A stretch of 64,000 nucleotides of DNA from Verrucomicrobiota bacterium. Lineage in GTDB: Bacteria; Verrucomicrobiota; Verrucomicrobiia; Verrucomicrobiales; DEV007. The translations under genes were made by a program, and so were the position numbers. The stretch is from positions 66,541 through 130,540 of the forward strand of contig JAHDID010000012.1 in NCBI GenBank assembly GCA_020630975.1, read 5' to 3'. The stretch's first letter is position 1. The number at the start of each line of letters is the position of its first letter. The notes under the pieces were generated by a model. The model made no database searches. It was not told the origin of the DNA and saw only the letters and a program-made list of their open reading frames with translations. Shown here piece after piece: positions 1 to 8,662 of this stretch.

Positions 1-2
1 GT

Positions 3-311
3 CACATCCAGTCACAAGAGGGGCGTGTCGAAAGCGACCGACAGATTCAGGATCGGATTCACATCCTTTATGATAAGGCCTGTCGCTATGCCCACATTAT
101 CAAACAGTTGAGCCTACTCACTCAACGTGAGCGCGAGGTTATGCGCTGGGTGGTTGCTGGTAATACCAATCGCGAGATAGCGGATGAGTTGAACATCGCT
201 GAGACTACGATAAAAATCCATAGAGGTCGGGTGATGCGCAAGTTGGGGCTAAAGTCTTTACCAGAATTGGTGCGAGCCCACGATCGACTCGCATTGATAT
301 CGATGCTCTAA
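3..311 (+). CDS. LuxR/FixJ-type response regulator, C-terminal part (5' truncated by window)
   Basis: The frame is open from the left edge, so the start lies outside the window. The visible ~102 residues hold a short helical linker and then a LuxR-type DNA-binding domain: LTQREREVMRWVVAG, NREIADELNIAETTIKIH and RVMRKLGLKSLPELVR, the GerE-fold recognition pattern closest to FixJ-class regulators. FixJ proteins carry an N-terminal phospho-acceptor receiver and activate transcription when phosphorylated by a histidine kinase; the receiver is not visible here. A TTG near 108 could be read as a start but would remove the linker and is unlikely. The family call is firm; target genes and partner kinase are unknown. 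Confidence 0.85.
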   Translation, partial: HIQSQEGRVESDRQIQDRIHILYDKACRYAHIIKQLSLLTQREREVMRWVVAGNTNREIADELNIAETTIKIHRGRVMRKLGLKSLPELVRAHDRLALISML

Positions 312-315
312 TTAG

Positions 316-348
316 TTGACAATAAAGGAAATACTACCTTAGTATAAT
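316..348 (+). promoter_or_regulatory. Promoter with overlapping BlaI-type dyad operator
   Basis: TTGACA at 316-321 and TATAAT at 343-348 are consensus -35 and -10 hexamers, though the 21-nt gap is longer than ideal. The dyad ATACTA-CCT-TAGTAT at 331-345 overlaps the -10. BlaI/MecI repressors bind dyads built from TACTA/TAGTA half-sites, and the next gene encodes a BlaI-like protein, so autorepression is the natural reading. This is inferred from sequence only. Confidence 0.5.
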
Positions 349-351
349 TAT

Positions 352-371
352 GGTGACACATTGGTGTCGCC
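352..371 (+). other. Small stem-loop in the leader of the BlaI-like gene
   Basis: GGTGACAC (352-359) pairs with GTGTCGCC (364-371) around an ATTG loop, with one G-U/mismatch position. It lies between the putative promoter and the start codon at 387 and could be a second operator or an mRNA structure. No function can be assigned. Confidence 0.35.
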
Positions 372-386
372 GCTGCCTCTTGGCAT

Positions 387-818
387 ATGCCATCCCTTCC
401 TTTTATGTTTATACAGACTAACCCAAGTCCTCGATCACCAATCATACTCAGCGACAATCAGTGGGCCATTATGGAAATCCTTTGGGAATGCCAGATGGTT
501 TCTGACGTTGCATTATTAGAGCAGTTACAGAAAGTCGGGAAATTTTCTGATTCTCCTACTGATTTTGGTATCTGCATCACTGAATTGGAGGTAAAGGATG
601 TGATACAACGCGTCGGCCGAGGTCGTGAGGCAAAAATCCTGCCTTCGATCACGATGGAGGAAGCTTGCCAGTCAACAGCTCATCATCTAATCAAAACGCT
701 GCCTGCAGCGGCGGTTTTGCCGGTAGTATTGATTTTGGTGCAGCGGTTCGACTTGAGTCAGGGTTTGAAAGATCAGATCCAAAACCTTCTTGAAATGGTC
801 ATGACTCGCGATAGCTAG
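387..818 (+). CDS. BlaI/MecI/CopY-like transcriptional regulator
   Basis: This 143-residue protein begins its conserved part at LSDNQWAIMEILWE (about residues 21-34), the first helix of the penicillinase-repressor winged helix. The C-terminal FDLSQGLKDQIQNLLE resembles the BlaI dimerisation tail. Between them the recognition-helix region is divergent and a hydrophobic stretch AAAVLPVVLILV replaces the usual sequence, so DNA specificity may differ. BlaI-type proteins repress their own and adjacent promoters until a BlaR1-type membrane peptidase acts; no M56 peptidase lies next to it here. A dyad operator overlaps its promoter. The regulator call is likely; the signal is unknown. Confidence 0.65.
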   Translation: MPSLPFMFIQTNPSPRSPIILSDNQWAIMEILWECQMVSDVALLEQLQKVGKFSDSPTDFGICITELEVKDVIQRVGRGREAKILPSITMEEACQSTAHHLIKTLPAAAVLPVVLILVQRFDLSQGLKDQIQNLLEMVMTRDS

Positions 819-890
819 TTTGGTTTTTGCGGTTTTTCTATTCCTTTATTCCGTAATTGCGGCTACTAGCTTCGATAGTAGTATCGGCAT

Positions 891-3464
891 ATGAAGCTGA
901 GTTTCCTTCTTCTCGGAATTTTATTTTTCACCGTTTCACCTGGACATACCAGTGAGCAGGTCAAGGTGTATGAGCCAACGGGCTCCGTCCCCTATCTGTC
1001 GGTGGAGGAGAGTTTAAAAACCTTTCACCTGCCTCCTGGCTACCGCCTCGAGGCCGTGGTGACAGAGCCCGAGATCGCCGAGCCGGTGGTGGCTGCTTTT
1101 GATGGTAATGGCCGTCTCTATGTGGCGGAGATGCGCACCTACATGCAGGATGCGGATGCCACTGGTGAGCAAGAGCCTAAGAGCCGAGTCTCTGTGCACG
1201 AGGATACTGATGGTGATGGCCGGATGGATAAGCACACCGTCTTCGCAGATGATCTCCTGCTACCTCGGATGATTTTGCCGCTGGATGACCGCGTGTTGAT
1301 CGGCGAGACCAATACACTCGACATCTACTCCTATCGCGACACCGACGGCGATGGTGTCGCTGAAGAGAAACAAATCTTCTACCAAGGCGGTCCCCGTGGT
1401 GGCAATATGGAGCACCAGCCCAGTGGCCTGATCTGGTCGATGGATAACTGGCTGTACACCACATACAACGCCTACCGCTTACGCTACAATCCGGACGGTT
1501 TAGCTCACAAGGAACCAACGGCGCCGAATGGTGGGCAGTGGGGGCTCTGCCAGGATGATCATGGCAAGCCGTGGTTCGTCAATGCAGGTGGAGAGATCGG
1601 TCCGCTTAATTTTCAGCAGCCGATTGTTTACGGCAACTTTAGCGTGTCGGATGAGTTTCCGGTCGACTATCGCGAGGTGTATCCGCTGGTCGGCCTACCA
1701 GATGTTCAGGGAGGCCATGGACGTCGCCGAGAGGAGGATTCTACGCTCAACCATTTCACAGCGACCTGTGGCGAAGAGATTTTCCGTGGTGACCGCTTAC
1801 CATCAGATCTGAAGGGAGACTTAGTATTTTCTGAGCCTGTCGGACGCCTGATTCGCCGCAGCAAGGTGACAGTTCGCGATGGGATCACCTATCTGAAGAA
1901 TGCTCATCCGGGGAGTGAATTTATCCGCTCTACCGATCCCAACTTCCGCGCTATGAATGTGATGAACGGTCCTGACGGCTGTCTCTACATCGTAGACATG
2001 TATCGCGGTATCGTGCAGCAGGGAAACTGGACGAAACCGGGGAGCTACCTGCGAGGCGTGATCGATGAGTATGGACTGGCGAAAAATACCGGTCGAGGAA
2101 GAATCTATCGTTTGGTACACGAGGATCACCCCCGAGATACCACCCGCCCCAATATGCTCGATCAGTCTACGGAGCAGTTGGTCGCTCATCTCGAGCATCC
2201 CAATGGCTGGTGGCGGGATACCGCTCAGAAACTATTGGTACTGCGAGGCGATAGCGCGGCTGTCCCTGCTCTAGAGAAGATGGCTCGTGAGAGCGAATTT
2301 GATCTAGCCCGTATGCATGCGATTTGGGCACTAGAGGGTATCGGTGCCTTATCCGCTGAGTTTGTGAGGGAGAAGATGGAAGATCCGCATGGCTCTGTGC
2401 GGCGTGCGGCGATCCGAGCTAGTGAGACTCTGTATAAGGCGGGCGATAAGTCATTGGCTGGCGATATCATCGCTATGGCAGAGGACTCGGACGAGAATGT
2501 CGTGGTCCAGGCCATGCTAACGGCTAAGCGGCTCAACTTTCCTGATTTCCGCAGTTTTGTCGAAAAGACCAGGGCTGACAGCGACAGTGCGGGTGTGCAG
2601 TCCGTTGGTAAGCAGATCATCACTGGGACTGCGCAGAAGCCATTGAGACTGCACGGTGATCAGCTGTCTCTGTACAAAGAAGGGCAGACTATTTATGGGT
2701 CACTATGTTTCTCCTGCCATGGAGCTGATGGCAAGGGCACGCCCATACCTGGTGGCGATGATTTGCGGCTGGCTCCGCCGTTTATCAATTCGCCTATCAT
2801 GGAAGGGCACCCCGAACTGGCGACCAAAGTGGTGCTCCATGGCCTGACTGGTCCGATCCATGGAAAGACTTATCCCGGTGAGATGATCGCGATGGCCTCG
2901 AATGGTGATCGCTGGGTAGCGGCAGTGTTATCTTACATCAATAATAGCTTCGGCAATCAGTTGGGCTTCGTCACCGAGCAGATGGTCACCCGCGTGCGTG
3001 AGGACCATGTGGATCGCAAGACGCCCTGGACCTTGGAAGAGCTATACGCCAGTGTGCCGCAGGTCATCGAGAATCGTAGCGATTGGAAGCTGACCGCGAG
3101 TGATAATGATGGCGACTGTAGCAAGGCGATCGATGGAAACTTTGGCACACGCTATAGTACCAATCGCAGCATGGCGCCGGGCATGTGGCTGCAGGTCGAG
3201 CTACCCGAGGTCACAGAGATCGCAGGGCTCATCCTCGATGCGGCAGGATCTCGAAATGACTATCCTCGGGGCTGTACGCTGGAGTTTTCCGAGGATGGCA
3301 AGACGTGGTCCGAGCCATTGACCCACAAAGAAGTGCAGAAAAGCAAAGTCGAAATCGAGTTTCCCAAGCGGAAGACGAAATACATCAAAGTCACACAGAC
3401 CGGTAGTCATCATTTGTTTTGGTCGATACATGATCTTCAGCTGTTAAAACCCGGGGAACAGTAG
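891..3464 (+). CDS. Exported PVC-type dehydrogenase with HEAT-like region, c-type haem and discoidin-like domain
   Basis: An 857-residue exported protein (signal peptide about 1-20). Residues ~45-400 form a beta-propeller of the membrane-bound-dehydrogenase type, starting at FHLPPGYRLEAVVTEPEI and rich in DxDGDG loops. A HEAT-like helical stretch follows (~430-540). A cytochrome c module has its haem motif C606-F-S-C609-H610. The C-terminus (~730-857) looks like an F5/8 type C (discoidin) carbohydrate-binding module, with AIDGNFGTRYSTN and WLQVELPE. Such proteins are abundant in Planctomycetes and Verrucomicrobia and are thought to oxidise a sugar or alcohol and pass electrons to the haem; the substrate is not known. 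Followed by a small exported protein on the same strand. Confidence 0.88.
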   Translation: MKLSFLLLGILFFTVSPGHTSEQVKVYEPTGSVPYLSVEESLKTFHLPPGYRLEAVVTEPEIAEPVVAAFDGNGRLYVAEMRTYMQDADATGEQEPKSRVSVHEDTDGDGRMDKHTVFADDLLLPRMILPLDDRVLIGETNTLDIYSYRDTDGDGVAEEKQIFYQGGPRGGNMEHQPSGLIWSMDNWLYTTYNAYRLRYNPDGLAHKEPTAPNGGQWGLCQDDHGKPWFVNAGGEIGPLNFQQPIVYGNFSVSDEFPVDYREVYPLVGLPDVQGGHGRRREEDSTLNHFTATCGEEIFRGDRLPSDLKGDLVFSEPVGRLIRRSKVTVRDGITYLKNAHPGSEFIRSTDPNFRAMNVMNGPDGCLYIVDMYRGIVQQGNWTKPGSYLRGVIDEYGLAKNTGRGRIYRLVHEDHPRDTTRPNMLDQSTEQLVAHLEHPNGWWRDTAQKLLVLRGDSAAVPALEKMARESEFDLARMHAIWALEGIGALSAEFVREKMEDPHGSVRRAAIRASETLYKAGDKSLAGDIIAMAEDSDENVVVQAMLTAKRLNFPDFRSFVEKTRADSDSAGVQSVGKQIITGTAQKPLRLHGDQLSLYKEGQTIYGSLCFSCHGADGKGTPIPGGDDLRLAPPFINSPIMEGHPELATKVVLHGLTGPIHGKTYPGEMIAMASNGDRWVAAVLSYINNSFGNQLGFVTEQMVTRVREDHVDRKTPWTLEELYASVPQVIENRSDWKLTASDNDGDCSKAIDGNFGTRYSTNRSMAPGMWLQVELPEVTEIAGLILDAAGSRNDYPRGCTLEFSEDGKTWSEPLTHKEVQKSKVEIEFPKRKTKYIKVTQTGSHHLFWSIHDLQLLKPGEQ

Positions 3465-3509
3465 AGGTCGAAGGGTATCGTTTACTGGATGGTTGAGTTT
3501 TAGTTCCGG

Positions 3510-4331
3510 ATGATTCGTAGATTGGTATTTCTTTATGCGGTACTTTGCCTAGGATTCGTCTCAGGAGTAGCGCAGGAAGCGGCGCAGCCCGAGTCGAAGG
3601 CGAAACTGGGCGAAGCACGAGCTTTGTATATGCAGCTCTGGACCTTGCGTGAGAATCCCAAATTTCACGAGTATGGTCTGTCCGGTGCTAGTCCAGCCTA
3701 CAAATGGCATCAGCGGTATCAGCAGTTTGTCGAGATGGAGGGCGGGGGATTCATCAAGCGTAATATCGCTCCTACAGAACTCTATATCTTGGCGATGGAT
3801 TGGGTGCGCCACAAAGGGGAGGAGACGGAGTTGAGCCAGTTTACCACCAAAAACTGGGATCGAGCTTTTGGGCTGCGCAATGGTGCAGAGCGTGAGCAAT
3901 ATCACCAGACCGGTGAGCCAGGAGTGCTAAGGGCAAAGTCTCTGGTATTTGACTCTTATGAAAAAATAAAAGCTTACGATGCGACTTTTGATCTGCCGCA
4001 TGAGCAGGGAGTCGCTGCGCGTAGCGAGATAGGCGATGCGGGGCATATCACGATGTTTCCAGGTGTGCGGCCCGCCACGATCCTAGAGGTCGAGCCGGTA
4101 CCGACGAATCCCGGTCTGGGCGCACTATGTATCGAGCTCTCTGGTGAGGGGGCAGATGCTCAGTACTGGGTGATGGCTAATAAGTTCTTCACTCGAAAGT
4201 ATTTACTCGATTACACCAAAGATCTGGCTGCTCAGAGTGAGCATGCGCGAATCGTGAAGTTTTTAGATCTGTACCAGCTCTCTGATGATCCAGTGTTTTC
4301 ACCGTATCTGCCCGAGCGCGAGAGCGAGTAG
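3510..4331 (+). CDS. Exported protein of unknown function
   Basis: A 273-residue protein with a clear signal peptide (MIRRLVFLYAVLCLGFVSGVAQ) and a mature part I do not recognise. It contains an aromatic-rich segment (YKWHQRYQQFVEMEGGGFI) and charged helices, and no cysteines suggesting haem. It begins 45 bases after the cytochrome dehydrogenase on the same strand, so the two are probably co-transcribed and may act in the same periplasmic process. It ends 11 bases from the convergent FAH-family gene. Confidence 0.6.
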   Translation: MIRRLVFLYAVLCLGFVSGVAQEAAQPESKAKLGEARALYMQLWTLRENPKFHEYGLSGASPAYKWHQRYQQFVEMEGGGFIKRNIAPTELYILAMDWVRHKGEETELSQFTTKNWDRAFGLRNGAEREQYHQTGEPGVLRAKSLVFDSYEKIKAYDATFDLPHEQGVAARSEIGDAGHITMFPGVRPATILEVEPVPTNPGLGALCIELSGEGADAQYWVMANKFFTRKYLLDYTKDLAAQSEHARIVKFLDLYQLSDDPVFSPYLPERESE

Positions 4332-4342
4332 AGCGGGATCAA

Positions 4343-5500
4343 CTAAGAAGGCCAAAGACCGCGTTGCGCGAGATTGCGCATCAGTGCCGTGGTGCCAAAA
4401 GACCAAGGGGATAGACTGTCTGCGGGCTGCATAGTGCTCACTAAGGTGCCTAAGCGAGGCGAGCTGATGGTTACTAGATCATCGGGTTTGTGGGTGAAGC
4501 CTGCGCCTGCTGTATCGCGGTCGTCGGTAGGGATTACCATGGTTCCCAGAAACAATACAGCACCGTCTGGATAGCCGTGGTTATGGAATAACTGTTCGGC
4601 GAGAGACTGCGGGGAGCGGGAGATTTTACCCATATCATTGACGTAGGTCTTCTCAAACCCATCGGCAGAGTTGGAGACTGCCAGATGGATTTCGGCGGTC
4701 TCGATATCTGCCAGGGTGAAGTGCTCGTCGAAGAGCCGAATCACTGGACCTAATACGGTAGACCCGGTGGTGTCTTTGGCCTCGCCTAGGAGTAGAGGCG
4801 ATTGCCCTTCAGTGCCGCGGTCGTTGATGTCATTCCCTAGAGTGGCCCCGACTATCTCGCCACGGGAGTTGAGCACCAGGACTATCTCTGGCTCTGGGTT
4901 CACCCAGTCTGATAGAGTCGAATAGCCAGCAGTCTGGTGGCTGCCCACACTGGAGCCAGGAGGGGCTTTGGTAAAGATCTCCGCTAGAGGGCCTAGGCCG
5001 ACTTGTAGATAAGCGGTGTCCACGCCTTGGTCTTTGAAAAGCGATATGATACGTAGAGCCTCGGCACTACCTGGCGCGACGCTCGACATATCGTCTCCGA
5101 CTAGGTCGACGATTTGTGCGCGCAGGGCGGTAGCGATTTGTTTGGCGTTCTCCTTCTTGCCTGCCGCAGCATTTTCGATCGTGCGTTCGATCATCGAGTC
5201 GGAGAATGTCACTCCAGCGGCTTTAAGAGACTGCAGGTCGACTGGGCTGAGTAGTTGCCCCGCCTCTGCATAGTCATTCAGTAGGCCTAGAGGTACACCT
5301 GATGCAGATCGAACGGCAGTAGCAGGGGCTGTCTGCTCGAATAGCAGATTCGAGGTGGGGTAGAGAGCGGTCAGATCGGTCAGTGTGCCATCTGGCTCGA
5401 CCCGCGCTAGACAGGGCCCCGCTTGATCTTCTGACCAGACACGGGCTACTAGAGTGGCACGCTCGTGGTCTATGGGTAGGAGGTTCGGTCGCTCACTCAT
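4343..5500 (-). CDS. Fumarylacetoacetate hydrolase (FAH) family protein
   Basis: A 385-residue cytosolic protein. The C-terminal half carries the FAH fold: WVNPEPEIVLVLNSRGEI, GATLGNDINDR and LLLGEAKDTTGSTVLGP, in which the Glu/Asp residues of PEPE and ND bind the catalytic divalent metal. Family members are hydrolases, decarboxylases or dehydratases of 2-keto acids, often sugar-acid breakdown products; the longer N-terminal domain (~1-170) resembles the sugar-acid dehydratase-like subgroup. The substrate cannot be set from sequence. No sugar-acid pathway genes sit beside it. It converges with the exported protein ending at 4331. Confidence 0.82.
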   Translation of the reverse strand: MSERPNLLPIDHERATLVARVWSEDQAGPCLARVEPDGTLTDLTALYPTSNLLFEQTAPATAVRSASGVPLGLLNDYAEAGQLLSPVDLQSLKAAGVTFSDSMIERTIENAAAGKKENAKQIATALRAQIVDLVGDDMSSVAPGSAEALRIISLFKDQGVDTAYLQVGLGPLAEIFTKAPPGSSVGSHQTAGYSTLSDWVNPEPEIVLVLNSRGEIVGATLGNDINDRGTEGQSPLLLGEAKDTTGSTVLGPVIRLFDEHFTLADIETAEIHLAVSNSADGFEKTYVNDMGKISRSPQSLAEQLFHNHGYPDGAVLFLGTMVIPTDDRDTAGAGFTHKPDDLVTISSPRLGTLVSTMQPADSLSPWSFGTTALMRNLAQRGLWPS

Positions 5501-5585
5501 AGCCGATGGTGATACTGAAAAATCACCATCGGGTCCAGTCGACTGTTATACGGATAAGCGCTCAGGGAAGAGGCTGACCTACTGA

Positions 5586-7433
5586 TCAGACGACGATCTG
5601 GCCTGGGCCGATGCCATCTGGGCGTTTCTCGTATAGAGCGATCTCTATGACGGTGTCGTCGGCGATGCTTTTGCCCGCCCAGCCGCAGTTTTGTTTGGTA
5701 TTGGCACTATCGCCATCGGCGAGGTGGCCAAATCCCCAGCCTCCGTAGGTGAAGCGAGTCTCTACTTCTCCTGCACATTCTTCCGAGAAAAATCCCAGGT
5801 GTCGTGCGCCGTAGAAAAATTCGTTCGTTCCGTTGAAGCCAAAAGTCTGGTCATCGTGGCATTTGAGGATGGTATTGTGCTCGATAGGCGCGTACATGAT
5901 CTCACCTGTATCGGTTCGCTTGATGCTGATCCAAGTGGCTTCGCCATCGATGTCTTGCAGAGCGATGGATCGATCATTGGCCCCCCGGTAGGTATCGGTA
6001 TTCCAGATCTCTGGGTCGTTGGAGCGGAAGATCACTAGGCTAGCTACATTCTTCAGCGAGTGGGCCTTGGGCTCGGCTGGAGCGGTATCTGGGCTCATCC
6101 ATGGGCTGTCCGGCACGATGCTATCGACTTCGCTCCTGGGAGTGAAATGGTAACTATCTCCTAGGGCCGCATCTTTGGCAGACTCAGGTTTTTCGCTAGG
6201 GACCGAGGGGGGCTCGGCTGAGAGGCGGCTGGATTGGAATTGATAGCCGCTGGTTTCGCCCCTGGGGCTTTCGGATTTGAGTGTCGCTCCGCTGGCTTGG
6301 CTAGTAGGGGTTTTCCAGGTGTAGCCCTTGCTCGAGCTAGTCGGTGTCGATTGCTTCTTTTCGCTGGGAGCGGGTTTCTCGGGTTTGGATGTGGGCTCTG
6401 CTACCGTCGGCTTTTCTGGTGTGATCTCTAGCAGGCTCTTGGGCTCGGTTCTTTTGGGGATAGGAGCGAGAGGCTTAGGTGGGGCTGGAGGGGATGCAAC
6501 AGCAGCCGAGGCTGGGGCTGGAGTCGGAGCGGCTGGTTGGCTCGCCGCTGGAGAGGTGCCAGTGGGCACGGGGCCAGTTTTGAGGGCATCGATTGCTGCC
6601 TCTGCTGCGGCGATGGTGTCGGTCGGCTCGCCGCGGTAGCGTCTGCTGCTAAAAATATCGAGAGTGGTCTGCTCTTTGCCTATCGACTGTAGGGTGTCGC
6701 TCGGCAGGTACTCTCCTGCCTCTGCCATCAGTTCGGTGGCCTCTAGCTCAGCGTGTTTGGCGATGTCTAGGACATCGTCTGGGATCTGAGTCAGGTCCGT
6801 GCTCAGTCGCTCGATGGTGTCGATACTCTTCTCGATCTGAGCTGCGTCCAGGCGGTTGAAGCGTGCTTGTTGCTCGATCTTTAGTACATCGCCTAGCCCT
6901 GTCCGCAATACTCCCTGAGCTTTGCGGAGGGTTTGCAGTTCTGTGGTGATGCCTTGGCGACTGCTCTTCATCTTCTCGAGCCACTCCTTGGCGTCGGCAG
7001 AGCTACCCCCATGCTCCGCGCCAGTTCGCCCGAGGCGAGCTAGACGGCGGTCCAGCACGGACAGTTTGGAGATGCCATTTCCCAGTTGTTGGCGCTGCTC
7101 GCGGATGCTTTCTGCGAGAAAGAACAGGCGGTACGCGGCATTGGATAGGGGATGGTTTTTGTCTGGCGCCAGAGATTCCACCAGTTTCGACAGGCGGGAG
7201 TGCTTCTCCAGAGTCTGATGCTCCTGTAGCAGGCTCTTCTCGCGTTGCCACTCGAGCTCTTCGTTTTCAGCGGGACGCTCAGGCTGGGCTGAGTCGGTTT
7301 CGATGCTCTTGGAGAGCTTACGGATCTTGCTGCGTTGGGCGAGCAGCATGATGAAGAGTAGCAGCAAGATCAGTAGTCCTACTGCTAGCGCAGTTAAAAT
7401 ATTGGCTGGGTATGGCGGTGTGATGTCTGTCAA
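5586..7433 (-). CDS. Membrane-anchored coiled-coil protein with Pro/Ser-rich linker
   Basis: A 615-residue protein in three parts: an N-terminal transmembrane helix (~11-32, LTALAVGLLILLLLFIMLL) with a short lumenal end, a long charged helical/coiled-coil region (~35-285), and a low-complexity Pro/Ala/Ser/Lys linker (~290-440) leading to a C-terminal globular domain (~465-615) with several conserved-looking Trp and Cys residues. I do not recognise the C-terminal domain. The layout suggests a membrane-tethered structural or signalling protein. It is divergent from the exported protein at 7581 and lies 85 bases after the FAH gene on the same strand. Confidence 0.6.
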   Translation of the reverse strand: MTDITPPYPANILTALAVGLLILLLLFIMLLAQRSKIRKLSKSIETDSAQPERPAENEELEWQREKSLLQEHQTLEKHSRLSKLVESLAPDKNHPLSNAAYRLFFLAESIREQRQQLGNGISKLSVLDRRLARLGRTGAEHGGSSADAKEWLEKMKSSRQGITTELQTLRKAQGVLRTGLGDVLKIEQQARFNRLDAAQIEKSIDTIERLSTDLTQIPDDVLDIAKHAELEATELMAEAGEYLPSDTLQSIGKEQTTLDIFSSRRYRGEPTDTIAAAEAAIDALKTGPVPTGTSPAASQPAAPTPAPASAAVASPPAPPKPLAPIPKRTEPKSLLEITPEKPTVAEPTSKPEKPAPSEKKQSTPTSSSKGYTWKTPTSQASGATLKSESPRGETSGYQFQSSRLSAEPPSVPSEKPESAKDAALGDSYHFTPRSEVDSIVPDSPWMSPDTAPAEPKAHSLKNVASLVIFRSNDPEIWNTDTYRGANDRSIALQDIDGEATWISIKRTDTGEIMYAPIEHNTILKCHDDQTFGFNGTNEFFYGARHLGFFSEECAGEVETRFTYGGWGFGHLADGDSANTKQNCGWAGKSIADDTVIEIALYEKRPDGIGPGQIVV

Positions 7434-7580
7434 GGTGTGTGCGGTGTGGGAATTCGTTATTAAAATGACAAGATCTTATGGTAGTTCAAGGAAAATTGTT
7501 GAAATTTAGAATCAAGTCTGACGATTATCCGTCAAAAGATACGTGACTCACAAGGCTTGAGCACTTTATGAAATCACTTT

Positions 7581-8594
7581 ATGATAAAAATCATGAGATT
7601 GCTTTTTTCGTTGTTCCCATCAGTTTGTCTTTTTCTAGCGCTCAACCTTACAGTCAGCACTGCTGGCGACCTGACGCCTCAACAGCGAGAGTCTCTCAAG
7701 GCTCAGATGAAGCAGATCAAAGAGTCGCTCGACCAACATATCAGTACTCGCAACACAGATGCACGCTCAATCTTCAGTCGAGCATCGTCAGACCCTCGCG
7801 CGGCAGTGGACCTCTACCTCGAGTGCTATAAGAAGGTGAACTACACCATGGAAAATCGGAGCGACGCGGATTTCCGAGCTTGGAAGGAGACTCAGGAAGA
7901 GCGTCTGAGGGATAAGGCCTTTGTCCAGTCGCTGATGCTACAGCTGCGCTACCTGGCGCTCTCCTGCCACGCCGCCGAAGTGGAGGAGATCGACGAAGTC
8001 TTTGGGCCGCTGACTCAGTATGTCGAGAGTCTCAGCCAGCTCGATGAGATGCCCGACCAGGTCCTGCTGCAGGGAGTGAGTGGCTCGATTTTTGCCAAAG
8101 CTTTTTTCATCGAGGATATGCTGAGCAGCAACGAGGGCTGGGAGCAGTCACCTTTTAACATCCCAGGCATGTATCAGCGCACTATCCTGCCACATCTGCG
8201 TGCTAATCAACCCGATGCACTGATGAATGCATGGGATCGCCGTATCGCTCAGCAGAAGCGCATCGTGATGTTCTTTGAGGAGAAAAAAGAGGAAGCGCTA
8301 CGCGGGCTCGATCGCGATGAAAAAGTCAAAGCGCGCGATCGGCAGGAGCGCCGGGGCGGTATCGTTGGTTCTCATGATATCGATGAGTTCACCAGAGAGA
8401 CACTGCCGCGCTTGATTTGGGATAAGCATAAGGACATGTATCAATACATCGATCAGCTAGAGGCGGCCAAAGCCATGCTCCTGATCGTGAAGGAGAATCT
8501 CAAAGGCGAGAATGGTGAATTTTACTACGACGACTTCATGTCCACCATTTCAGGTGAGGGGGAGGCTACCGAGACCCCTGAAGCCGCTGAATAG
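7581..8594 (+). CDS. Exported helical protein of unknown function
   Basis: A 337-residue protein with a signal peptide (LLFSLFPSVCLFLALNLTVSTAG) and an almost entirely helical, highly charged mature part. The acidic tail ends in EATETPEAAE. The ATG at 7581 is preferred; ATG 7593 is an in-frame alternative, while an overlapping frame from 7568 is a shadow. No domain is recognised. It ends just before the dispersed tandem repeat and converges with the sulfatase at 8662. Confidence 0.65.
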   Translation: MIKIMRLLFSLFPSVCLFLALNLTVSTAGDLTPQQRESLKAQMKQIKESLDQHISTRNTDARSIFSRASSDPRAAVDLYLECYKKVNYTMENRSDADFRAWKETQEERLRDKAFVQSLMLQLRYLALSCHAAEVEEIDEVFGPLTQYVESLSQLDEMPDQVLLQGVSGSIFAKAFFIEDMLSSNEGWEQSPFNIPGMYQRTILPHLRANQPDALMNAWDRRIAQQKRIVMFFEEKKEEALRGLDRDEKVKARDRQERRGGIVGSHDIDEFTRETLPRLIWDKHKDMYQYIDQLEAAKAMLLIVKENLKGENGEFYYDDFMSTISGEGEATETPEAAE

Positions 8595-8611
8595 AGGAGA
8601 AAACCGCCCGA

Positions 8612-8662
8612 TTCAATAGGGTACAATTTTCATTCAATAGGGTACAATCGGTATTGTACCCT
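8612..8662. repeat. Dispersed tandem repeat, copy 1, with added inverted copy (hairpin)
   Basis: Two copies of TTCAATAGGGTACAAT start at 8612 and 8633 (period 21). A third, inverted copy follows: AGGGTACAAT (8639-8648), CGGT loop, ATTGTACCCT (8653-8662), a perfect 10-bp stem. It sits between two convergent genes, and the sulfatase stop codon (complement of 8662-8664) abuts the stem, so here it may serve as a terminator. The same element recurs near 21010, 36429 and 49465. Confidence 0.85.
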
